From positions 1-42,184 of the forward strand of contig JAFZXN010000040.1 of NCBI GenBank assembly GCA_017616695.1: 42,184 nucleotides of DNA, written 5' to 3'. The translations under genes and the position numbers were made by a program. Positions 34,073 to 42,184 of this stretch are shown here, piece after piece. Positions within the stretch are counted from its first letter, which is position 1. Every line of letters begins with the position of its first letter. The notes beneath the pieces are model-generated. The model had not been told where the DNA came from. It was given only the letters and a program-made list of their open reading frames with translations, and made no database searches. Source of the stretch: Clostridia bacterium (GTDB lineage Bacteria > Bacillota > Clostridia > Christensenellales > Borkfalkiaceae).

Positions 34073-34198
34073 AAGCCCTCTTATAAAGCTTTGACCGAGC
34101 GCTGTCGGTCGCTTATCGTTTTTACCTTGCCTTCCCGCCCGCCGCTACGACGGGCGGAAAAGACCGATCGTTAAGGCTATTGAGCCGTTTATCTTTTT
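34073..34198 (-). terminator. Hairpin-containing gap after the protease gene
   Basis: The 126-base gap holds a hairpin of stem CCGCCCG/CGGGCGG (about 34135-34157) and a second inverted repeat ACCGA/TCGGT. No T-tract follows the first stem, so it may only attenuate read-through into the lipoprotein gene. No clear promoter was seen. Confidence 0.45.
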
Positions 34199-37100
34199 TT
34201 AATTATCAATCGTTTCGGTATTGTCTGCGGCGTCGCTTTCGGTATTGTCGATCGCGTCGTCGTTTTCGGGAAAAGCTTCGGTATCGGTAAGACCTTCGGT
34301 ATCGGTCGTTCCGGCGGCTTCTCCGCCGTTAAAGCTCTCGCTATCCGCGGGCGCTTGTTCTTCGCCCGTTAATTGTACATTACCGCTTTGAGCTGACGCG
34401 CCGAGCTTTTTACCTCTTAACGTAAAGAATGCGAACACGCCGAACCCGCAAAGGATGACGAACGACAGGATAAATCCGAAGAGATTGTTTTTAAGGAACT
34501 GACCGAAGGTCAGCCCGCCGCCGTCGTTGCCTTCCGAAGAAGAAGCGGAAGAGGAATCGTCAGAATCTCTCATCTTGAGATACTCTATCGTCTGTTCGGC
34601 GGAAACGAGGTTGCTGTAGTTACCGACCAGCGCTTTTTGCTCGTTGGAAGGAATGTTGTCGTAAGCGGCGCGCGCATCGGCAACGGCTTTTTCTTCCGCA
34701 AGAGTTATGGTCGACGGCAACGCTTCGATAAGCTTGACGACTTTCAAAGTATCGTTCATAGGAGCCGCCGCGCCGAGCACCTTTTCTTCAAAATAGCTGT
34801 CGAGGATAAACGTGTCGTAATTCTGACCGTTGGTAGGTCTTACCATAACGAGCTTATCGTTTATCTTGCCGACGTGATCGACGAAGTTGGCGCCGAAGTA
34901 GTAAGTCGCGTTGGAATACGAAAGGTTCCACATATAATAGTCGACAATGCCGAGGCCTTCGAAGCCGTTGAACTTGCCCGTCAAAGGATAGTTGCCGGTG
35001 TTTGCGTAAGAAACGTCGTAAGTTTCTTCAAGTAAGGGCGCTTTGTAACTGCAAAATACTACGGTATTGAGGTCGTTGCAAGCGTAGAAGGCCTTATCGC
35101 CTATCGCAAGCAGCGATAACGGCAGGTTGACCGTCTTTATCGCCGAGCTCATAAACGCGCCGTCCGATATCCTTACCGTGTCGCCTACCACCGTGTAATG
35201 AGCCGACTTCTTAAGCATGGGATACGTTACGAGTTCGTTGCCCGTAGCTATCTTCTGGTACAGAACGCCGTCCGAAACGAATACGCTGTCGCTGATATTG
35301 TAATCGTCAACGTATTCGGTATCGACGACCTGTCCGTTGAAAGTGGTCTCGAGCGTCGTGCCGAAAGAAACTATCGGACAGCCGAGGAAGGGGTTGTCGC
35401 CGAGTTCGGTAAGGTCTTTGCCGAACGTAACGTCGGTCACCGGCGCAAACATAAAGGCAAATTTGCCGATATATTTTGCGGAAGACAGATCGAGTTCGTC
35501 AAGCAAAGCGTAACCGAAGGATCCGTCGCCGATATAATACGCTTTATCAAGGTTTTCGGCTTCGTTAAGCGACGTGCAGTACTTGAAAGCGCCGTCGCCG
35601 ACGTAAGTACCGTCGGGCGATAAAGTGACTTTATTTAAAGCCGTGGCGGTAAACGCCCCTTTGTCTATGCGGGAAACGTTTGTAAGATCCGCCTCTTCTA
35701 AAGCCGTACGATAAAAAGCAAGTTCCCCTATCGAAGAAACATTTTCATTGAAACCGAACGTTTTAAGCGACGTGCAGTTATAGAAAGCGCCTTCTTCGAC
35801 GACGTTGACGGAATTACCCGTAACGACCTCTTCGAGCATACGGTTATTGGCAAAAGCGTACTTGCCGACGTAAGTCGCCGAAGATATATCCACGCTCGTA
35901 AGCTTGGGAGCAAACACGGTGTACGTATTGCCGATGACGATGGGTTCGTCGCCGTTTACGATATAATCGTAAGCGAAATCCAAAGACGTTTCGCCCTGCG
36001 AATATTCTTTTGCCGTCAGCCCGTCGAAAGCGTGGTCGCCGATATATACGGCTTTGGAAAGGTCTATCGTAGCGAGCGCGGCGTCCCCAAAGAATGCGTG
36101 ATCGCCGATATACGCGTCGTCGCCGATGGTAACGGCGGTAAGTCTTGCGTTGCCCGCAAAGGCGTACGCACCCAAAACCACGTTGTTTCCGATCGATAAC
36201 GACGTCAGTTTCGATCTGACGTCCTTACTGAAATCGTATGCGTAATAAGTGAAAGTAGCTATAACTTCGCCGTCGGCGTTCTTTACCGTGTAAGTGTACT
36301 GATTATATTTCGATCTGTAGCCGGTAAACAGTTCCGTTTCGACGAAAAGATCGTTATATATAGCGGTATTGAACGCGTACGCTCCGACGGTAACGTCGTT
36401 GCCGACGGTAACGCTCGTAAGCTTGGAGTTTTCGGCAAAAGCGTATTCGCCCACGTCGCACCCGTCGGGTATCGCTACCGAAGTAACGTAAGTGTTGAAA
36501 AACGCGTAAGCACCGATATCCGTGACGTGTTCCATAGACGGGGTAGCGTCGAGTTTGGTATTCTCGAAAGCGTGATCGCCTATCGTTATTACGTTGGGAA
36601 GAGTGGCGTTTATAAGGCTCGAACAGCCGGAGAAAGCATAGTTCCCGATCGTTTCGGCTCCTTCGGCGACCACCGTGAACACCACGTTGTTTCCGGAGAA
36701 AGCGCCGGTCCCTATCGTCTTGACGGTTGCGGGAAGAGTTATGATATTAGCCGCCCCCGAAGTACTCTCGCCCGCATACGACGGAGCTACGAGTATCAGT
36801 TCGTCGAGCGCCGCGCTCCTATACACCATCGGGCCTTTGTTGCCGGGTATATAGAGGAACGTATTGTTTACGTCGAGATCGAAAGCAGTGACCGACGTGC
36901 CCGCAAAAGCAAATTCGCCTATGACGGAAACGTCTTTGCCGAGCTTGACTTTTTCAAGATTTGTACAACCCTCGAAAGCGTGGCTCGAAACGACCGCGGC
37001 GTTTATCTCGGCGGAGAACAGAAGAGGACAATTTGCAAAAGCGTAAGGTCCTATCTTTATCTTGGACGCTCTGAAAACTATGCTCGAAAGGTTGGGGTTG

Positions 37101-40100
37101 TCGGCAAAAGCGCCGGTACCGAGCGACTGCGACGACTTCGGCAGTTCGACCGAAGTCAATTTGCACTTCGAGAAAGTGTAGTTACCGATGGAAACGACGC
37201 TTGATAGGTCGATATCGGTAAGCGGACATTCGTAAAAAGCTTTTTCGTTGATGAATTTCGCGTTGTTTAAGTTTATCTTCTTTAAGGACGTACAGCCGAA
37301 GAATGCGCCGTAACCTATTCTTATAAGCGAAGAGGGAAGCACCACTTCTTCAAGCGCCGTAAGTTTGGCGAAAGCGTAAGACTGGATATCGATAACGCCT
37401 TCGGGGATAACTATCTTTTTGATAGTGTTTTCGCCTATATACATCTGCTTGATGAAGTAAGGATCTTCTTCGTCGATAACGTCGCCCGCCGCAAGGTCTT
37501 TTTCCACGTATTCGTAACCGCTGAACGCGTACGAATAGATGGTCGTTATACCTCTGTCGTCGGGAATAGTGACGACGTGGTTTTCGTCGCCGTCGCCGTT
37601 ATACGACATAAGATATATACTCATCGTTTCGTAAGGATCTTTGACCGTTATGGCAACGCTCCTCGAAAATACTGCCTTCCCGCCCGAAATAACTCTCGCG
37701 GAAAGAATGGTGTTGCCTTCGTTTACGGCCGTAAGCACGCCGTTATCGTCGACGGTGGCGACTCTCGTGTTGCCCACTTTGAATTCGACTTTCGTGTCTT
37801 CGGGGAAGTACGAGTCGAGCGTGTACTTTATCCGGACCTGTTCCGACGGGAACATCTTTAAAGCAAATTCCTCGCCGAAAGCGTATTCGCCGCCGCTTAT
37901 ACCTATGTCACGGTCGTCCGTGTTGACTTTATAGAAAGCTTTGATGGTGTCGTAACCGGTGAGGACGAACTTACTTACGTCTTGCCTTGAATAAGTTCCG
38001 TTGTAACCCTCATCGTTCGGGGCAAGGACTTTTACGTTCATCGAAGTCGAGATCTTGTTACCCGACTTGTCGTACCCGACGGCCGTCACGGTGGCGTTGC
38101 CGCTCGATTTTGCGAGTATAACGCCGTTAACAACGTCGGCGACTTCGGGATCGGACGACTTCATATCGAGCACCGTTATCCAGGTGTCGGACGGATACAG
38201 AGCGAGAACGTCTTTTACTTCGCGCGTTTCGTTGGGGCTCAAACTTATTTCGTCTTCGGTAAAGTACATTGCCGCAACTTCGTCGGGAAGTTTTATTTCG
38301 TAAGTCGCCGTATTCAGCGCGTAGTCGTAACAGGTGACGATGAAAGTATTGGTGTTTTCAGCAAGTACGGCGGTGCCGTCGGCAAGATATCTGATTCCCG
38401 CGGACTTTTTCATTTCCGCGATATAATCGGTTATGTCGAAACTTACCGTGGACGTCGAATTAAGCGACGAATAGACGGGCGTAGTGTACTTATCGAACGA
38501 TTTCAGCTCGAACCAGTATTGCGAACCGGGTTGAGCGCGCACGACTTGACCTAACGACATAGCCATCGTATAGTGGTTATCGTAAACGCTAAGTTCCGCA
38601 AAGTAGCTCGTCTTTTTGGAAGTTCTGTCGTATTCCGTCCTGAACGTAACGTCAGTTACGACGGGCGCCTCGAAGTCGATATACAGCGGGAAGGTAAATA
38701 CGCTTCTCTTGTTGTTTTGTTCGGACTTTTCACCGAAATCGATGAAAGCTTCGACGGTCACGGTATAAGCGGTGTTGTTTTTGAGTTCATGCTCTAAAAC
38801 GTCGAATTCCACGTCTATCGTAGACATTCTCGTCGAGCCGCCGTAAGAATAGGACTTTCTCTGATTCGTCTCCGTCCGCTCGAAGACGACTCTTCCCGTA
38901 GCGTCTTCGACGATGGAAATATCGACCTCTTTGGCGTTTCTTAATAAGCCCGCCCAGATGCTTCTTATTTTATTGACCGAAAGCCTCACTTCGTCGCCCT
39001 TTTGGTTGGAAAGCGCTATGTGGTCTTTGCTTGCGGGTATCTGCGTGGCGGTCGGATCCTGAACGAAATAGTAAGAACCGAGCGTGGTTATATAGTCGCT
39101 GTAAAGCCCGCCGATGACTCTCGTCGCGTAAGCGTCTTCCATGAGCTTATCGTCGTCGTCAAGCCCTTTGTTGAACTCGTCGACGTTGGTGTCGTAATAC
39201 TCTTCGTCGAATATGGGCGCCATAGTCCAGTCGCCGTAGAACGCAAGAAGAGGAACGTTCATATTGACGGTCGTACCCTGCTTGGCGGCAAAAGTAACGA
39301 AACCTTCGACGTACATACCGTTGGCGAAATATTCGTCGAGATAATCCTTGTCCTTATCGGAAAGCGTTATCGTCAAGCTGACTTTTGCGGTAGCGCCCGC
39401 GGCGACGCGGATAAGATTGCCGTTATTCGTTCCGCCGGAAACTCCCGTTACCACCGCGGTAGCACCGCCGAGCATATAACCTTCCTGCGAAACGGTACGG
39501 TCGGAATGCCCGGTGTAAGTCGTGCTGACGCCTTCGGTCATAACGAGCGCGCCCACGTCGTATTCGACCTGACTGTCGGAAACGTTGGTAACGTCGAAAG
39601 TCATAGTGTAAACGCCCGTTTTGTCCTTGTCGTCGCCGAGTTCTAACTTGGATTTATCGAGCGGCACGCCGTTTTCGTCGTAAGTGGTGACGTAAGCCGC
39701 CGTCTGGTAAGAGTGTTTTATGTTGACGAGCCCCGCGCCCTGTTTTCTGACGGAGAACGGCAACCCGTTTTTATTGAGAAGTATATCGGCGGTGGACATC
39801 ATCAGCTTATTGACGATAGCCGTAACGCCCGTCGGGGTTATGTCGCTGCCGAATTTGCCGCTCTTGACGTATTGACGTATGAGCGCGGTCGCGCCCGCCT
39901 GGTTGGGCGCCGCCATCGACGTTCCCGAAAGCCTGTCGTAACTTTGCCCGGGCACCGCGGAATATATTTCGCCGCCGTGAGCCGTTATTTCGGGCTTTAT
40001 CTTAAGGTCGGACGTCGGGCCCCAGGACGAGAAGTCGGACATAAAGGGGCCTGCGACGTTGTTGCGGCTGACGATAAGCTTACCCGTTTCGTGTTCGGCA

Positions 40101-41779
40101 AGTATCTCGCCGTCGTCCTGAGAAATGGAGCACGCCGCGCCGATATCCGCGCCGACGGACATGGTTATCGTACCCGAAATGTTGTTGTAGATGATAACGC
40201 CCGCCGCGCCCTTTTCTTTAAGGGCTATCCTTATCTTTTCCTCGAAAGTCGTCTGTCCGCGCTTAACGAGGACTATCTTTCCCTTATAGTAGTCGGCGTC
40301 GTAGAAATAGTCGGACGATCTGCCGATACCGGGTATCTTTACGTATTCGACTTCGGCGTAATCTTTATCGGAGATATATCCGCCGTTATATAACGTTTTT
40401 AAAAGATCGTCAACGAAGTTCTTGTTCTTTGCGGAAGACGTAGACGCTTCGTTGAAATAGATGATGCGGTCGCCGTAAAGAAGGTATGGCGTTTTTACGC
40501 CGTTGACCGACGCTACGGACAAAGCCATTCCGTACGTCGACGGAGAGCCGACCGTTCCCGAATCGGGGTTGGAAGTAAGACCGTTCGAGCCGTTTTTCTT
40601 GGAAGATACGGTCGCGTTGTAGCTGTTGGATGCGGCGACTATCAAAGATATGCCCGCCTCGCCTATCCTGTCGTAGATATCGGCGATGGGCTTGCCGTCT
40701 TCTTCTCTCGAGAACCCGCACGCCGTGCCGAGCGACATATTGATAACGTCAACGCCCAAAACCACGCAGTCTTCGAGCGCTGCGAGTATCCAGGACGTTT
40801 TGGCGCCGTCGGCAATATCCGAGAAGACCTTCATTATGGCAAGCTGCGCGTTGGGCGCAACGCCCGTAATTTCGGAGTCCTTACCCGCGATAACGCCGGC
40901 AACGTGCGTTCCGTGTTCGGAATTTATGGGAAGAACGTCGGGATCTTTGTCCGCATAGTCGTAGGCAAAAGGCACTTTTTTGCTGACGTAAACGTCTTCG
41001 CCGGTAAGGCCTTCCGTAAGCTTTGACGCCGTGGTCTCGCCTACTTTACCGGAAACGGTCTCGAGCGTGAAAGCTTCGATACTCGTCGTAAAATTGTCTT
41101 TGCTGAAAGCGGTATGCGTGTAGTCGAGCCCCGTATCGAGTACGGCGACCACAACGCCGTCGCCCTGATATTCGGAATCCGAACTGTTGAAGATACCCGT
41201 TTCGTAAACGTCTACGTAGTTGGTAACGACGTCGGTCTCGCACTTATCGTACGTTTCGCCCACTATCAAAGTGGCGTCGTCGGAAAGAAGACTTCCGAGC
41301 GCGTCGAACATACCGGCTTTGACCGTCACCTCGAAACCGCTTAAAACGGTGTCGTATTTTTCGCCTTCCGCAAAGGGAATGCCCGACGCCGCAAGACGGG
41401 ATACGAGTTTATCTCTCTCCGCCGCAACGGTCTTGGATACCGCCTTTGCCTCGTCGGTGTCGGCGTATTCGCTTATCGTCAAAGACTTATCGCCCTTGTC
41501 GTACGCGTCCATAACGCTTTCGACGTTCATTTTAACGATGACGGAGATCTCGTCGTCCGACGAAACGGAAGACGGAAGCCTGAATACCACTTTATCGTCG
41601 AAAAAGTTTTTCGTATGAGGATCGACGTAATTGGTAACGTCGGTTATAAGCGAAGTGATAGCGCTCCCCACTGACGAAACGGCCTCGGTTTTGGAATAGG
41701 AGACCGACGCGCTCAAAAATAAGCACGCGATGATAACGAACGATAAAATTCTCACTGACGTTTTAATGCTTTTTCTCAT
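34199..41779 (-). CDS. Giant membrane-anchored subtilase with BspA-type LRR domain
   Basis: A 2526-residue surface protease. Signal peptide 1-29; propeptide-like region to ~200; S8 catalytic domain with Asp215 (AVLDTG), His289 (SEHGTHVAG), oxyanion Asn385 and Ser621 (GTSMAAP); a PA insert at about 480-570. Then come Fn3-like parts (~720-1150), two Big_2-like domains (~1168-1245 and ~1310-1380), a long BspA-type leucine-rich region of repeats of about 23 residues (~1463-2230; pattern AF..C..L..V.LP..V..IG), a FIVAR-like helix pair near 2360-2400, a transmembrane helix (~2430-2455) and an acidic cytoplasmic tail. No LPxTG. All catalytic residues are intact. RBS GAGGA is 9 bases before ATG. Confidence 0.93.
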   Translation of the reverse strand: MRKSIKTSVRILSFVIIACLFLSASVSYSKTEAVSSVGSAITSLITDVTNYVDPHTKNFFDDKVVFRLPSSVSSDDEISVIVKMNVESVMDAYDKGDKSLTISEYADTDEAKAVSKTVAAERDKLVSRLAASGIPFAEGEKYDTVLSGFEVTVKAGMFDALGSLLSDDATLIVGETYDKCETDVVTNYVDVYETGIFNSSDSEYQGDGVVVAVLDTGLDYTHTAFSKDNFTTSIEAFTLETVSGKVGETTASKLTEGLTGEDVYVSKKVPFAYDYADKDPDVLPINSEHGTHVAGVIAGKDSEITGVAPNAQLAIMKVFSDIADGAKTSWILAALEDCVVLGVDVINMSLGTACGFSREEDGKPIADIYDRIGEAGISLIVAASNSYNATVSSKKNGSNGLTSNPDSGTVGSPSTYGMALSVASVNGVKTPYLLYGDRIIYFNEASTSSAKNKNFVDDLLKTLYNGGYISDKDYAEVEYVKIPGIGRSSDYFYDADYYKGKIVLVKRGQTTFEEKIRIALKEKGAAGVIIYNNISGTITMSVGADIGAACSISQDDGEILAEHETGKLIVSRNNVAGPFMSDFSSWGPTSDLKIKPEITAHGGEIYSAVPGQSYDRLSGTSMAAPNQAGATALIRQYVKSGKFGSDITPTGVTAIVNKLMMSTADILLNKNGLPFSVRKQGAGLVNIKHSYQTAAYVTTYDENGVPLDKSKLELGDDKDKTGVYTMTFDVTNVSDSQVEYDVGALVMTEGVSTTYTGHSDRTVSQEGYMLGGATAVVTGVSGGTNNGNLIRVAAGATAKVSLTITLSDKDKDYLDEYFANGMYVEGFVTFAAKQGTTVNMNVPLLAFYGDWTMAPIFDEEYYDTNVDEFNKGLDDDDKLMEDAYATRVIGGLYSDYITTLGSYYFVQDPTATQIPASKDHIALSNQKGDEVRLSVNKIRSIWAGLLRNAKEVDISIVEDATGRVVFERTETNQRKSYSYGGSTRMSTIDVEFDVLEHELKNNTAYTVTVEAFIDFGEKSEQNNKRSVFTFPLYIDFEAPVVTDVTFRTEYDRTSKKTSYFAELSVYDNHYTMAMSLGQVVRAQPGSQYWFELKSFDKYTTPVYSSLNSTSTVSFDITDYIAEMKKSAGIRYLADGTAVLAENTNTFIVTCYDYALNTATYEIKLPDEVAAMYFTEDEISLSPNETREVKDVLALYPSDTWITVLDMKSSDPEVADVVNGVILAKSSGNATVTAVGYDKSGNKISTSMNVKVLAPNDEGYNGTYSRQDVSKFVLTGYDTIKAFYKVNTDDRDIGISGGEYAFGEEFALKMFPSEQVRIKYTLDSYFPEDTKVEFKVGNTRVATVDDNGVLTAVNEGNTILSARVISGGKAVFSRSVAITVKDPYETMSIYLMSYNGDGDENHVVTIPDDRGITTIYSYAFSGYEYVEKDLAAGDVIDEEDPYFIKQMYIGENTIKKIVIPEGVIDIQSYAFAKLTALEEVVLPSSLIRIGYGAFFGCTSLKKINLNNAKFINEKAFYECPLTDIDLSSVVSIGNYTFSKCKLTSVELPKSSQSLGTGAFADNPNLSSIVFRASKIKIGPYAFANCPLLFSAEINAAVVSSHAFEGCTNLEKVKLGKDVSVIGEFAFAGTSVTAFDLDVNNTFLYIPGNKGPMVYRSAALDELILVAPSYAGESTSGAANIITLPATVKTIGTGAFSGNNVVFTVVAEGAETIGNYAFSGCSSLINATLPNVITIGDHAFENTKLDATPSMEHVTDIGAYAFFNTYVTSVAIPDGCDVGEYAFAENSKLTSVTVGNDVTVGAYAFNTAIYNDLFVETELFTGYRSKYNQYTYTVKNADGEVIATFTYYAYDFSKDVRSKLTSLSIGNNVVLGAYAFAGNARLTAVTIGDDAYIGDHAFFGDAALATIDLSKAVYIGDHAFDGLTAKEYSQGETSLDFAYDYIVNGDEPIVIGNTYTVFAPKLTSVDISSATYVGKYAFANNRMLEEVVTGNSVNVVEEGAFYNCTSLKTFGFNENVSSIGELAFYRTALEEADLTNVSRIDKGAFTATALNKVTLSPDGTYVGDGAFKYCTSLNEAENLDKAYYIGDGSFGYALLDELDLSSAKYIGKFAFMFAPVTDVTFGKDLTELGDNPFLGCPIVSFGTTLETTFNGQVVDTEYVDDYNISDSVFVSDGVLYQKIATGNELVTYPMLKKSAHYTVVGDTVRISDGAFMSSAIKTVNLPLSLLAIGDKAFYACNDLNTVVFCSYKAPLLEETYDVSYANTGNYPLTGKFNGFEGLGIVDYYMWNLSYSNATYYFGANFVDHVGKINDKLVMVRPTNGQNYDTFILDSYFEEKVLGAAAPMNDTLKVVKLIEALPSTITLAEEKAVADARAAYDNIPSNEQKALVGNYSNLVSAEQTIEYLKMRDSDDSSSASSSEGNDGGGLTFGQFLKNNLFGFILSFVILCGFGVFAFFTLRGKKLGASAQSGNVQLTGEEQAPADSESFNGGEAAGTTDTEGLTDTEAFPENDDAIDNTESDAADNTETIDN

Positions 41780-42184
41780 GCTAAGTATTCCTCGTATTGT
41801 CGCGATCGGGACTACGCCGCCTTTTATTGCCGAAAAGCCGCTGTTTTCGGTTGCTTTCGGCAGTTATCAGGCATATAAAGTCGCCGATAATAGTAATATT
41901 ATGTACTTTTGGAAAATTTTTAAAGTAAAAACCTCAAAAACCGCTCGGCCAAACGTCGCTATCCCGATCGCCCGTTTTAAAAACGGCTTTTGGTTTTCGT
42001 CGGATAATTATTCGGAACGCGGCGTTCGCACGTAAAATATATAAAATTAATATAAATAAATATACAATAAAAATTTATCTTTAAGAGTATAACATTAAAA
42101 ATTTTGTCTGTCAAGCAAAAACATTTGTTTACGCAAGATATTCAACGTTTTTTCTCGAAAAAAAATAATAACGGTCAAAAATAA
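41780..42184 (-). promoter_or_regulatory. Upstream region and ~300-base leader of the giant protease gene
   Basis: Promoter on the minus strand: TTGACA (42114-42109), N17, TATACT (42091-42086). The leader runs from about 42079 to 41780. It contains a 9-bp hairpin (TGCCGAAAG/TTTTCGGCA, about 41826-41866) and a palindrome CCGTTTTTAAAACGG near 41968-41983. No gene is supported on either strand. No known riboswitch was recognised. Confidence 0.6.

Overview
The window looks like chromosome of an uncultured spore-forming Clostridia/Firmicutes bacterium, possibly a gut Christensenellales-type lineage (placement inferred and weak). Reasons: strong AGGAGG-type ribosome sites, consensus TTGACA-N17-TATAAT promoters, SpoIIID, a PdaB/YlxY-type deacetylase, formate-tetrahydrofolate ligase and a large oligopeptide transport locus. 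Most genes lie on the minus strand. No tRNA, rRNA, CRISPR array, transposase or integrase was seen.

Layout. (1) 209-2955: minus-strand operon of a serine-palmitoyltransferase-like enzyme, a short-chain dehydrogenase and TcdA, behind a perfect promoter; the first two could make and reduce a 3-ketosphinganine-type long-chain base. (2) 3239-5425: a small lipoprotein, then fhs with its own promoter. (3) 5468-5795: two hairpin terminators around one copy of a ~96-bp dispersed palindromic repeat. (4) 5796-15783: eleven minus-strand genes forming a P22-like virion module (large terminase, small helical protein, zinc-knuckle protein, portal, scaffold, coat, adaptor, propeller-like tail/stabilisation protein and three unassigned proteins). 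No integrase, replication, lysis, maturation protease or full small terminase is present. (5) 15862-20084: two exported SH3-like proteins with C-terminal membrane anchors, separated by a small sigma-region-4-like protein whose upstream region carries a LexA-type box. (6) 20183-21644: HPr-kinase-like ATPase, PqqD-like protein and S24/S26 peptidase in one operon, the accessory set of a peptide-modification pathway without a visible precursor or radical-SAM enzyme. (7) 21760-24270: tandem-OB SSB-like protein, polysaccharide deacetylase, spoIIID and rplS. (8) 24430-41779: a 17-kb protein-use locus reading leftward: a 2526-residue surface subtilase with a leucine-rich-repeat half, a surface lipoprotein, an 894-residue peptide-binding protein, OppB, OppC, OppD, OppF and a small membrane protein.

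How they may work together: the surface protease would cut proteins outside the cell and the binding protein plus OppBCDF would import the peptides. The virion module is intact but lacks everything needed for independent phage life, so it is either a captured structural module (gene-transfer-agent-like or capsid-like) or the conserved core of a reduced prophage. All functions are inferred from reading the sequences; no database search was run.
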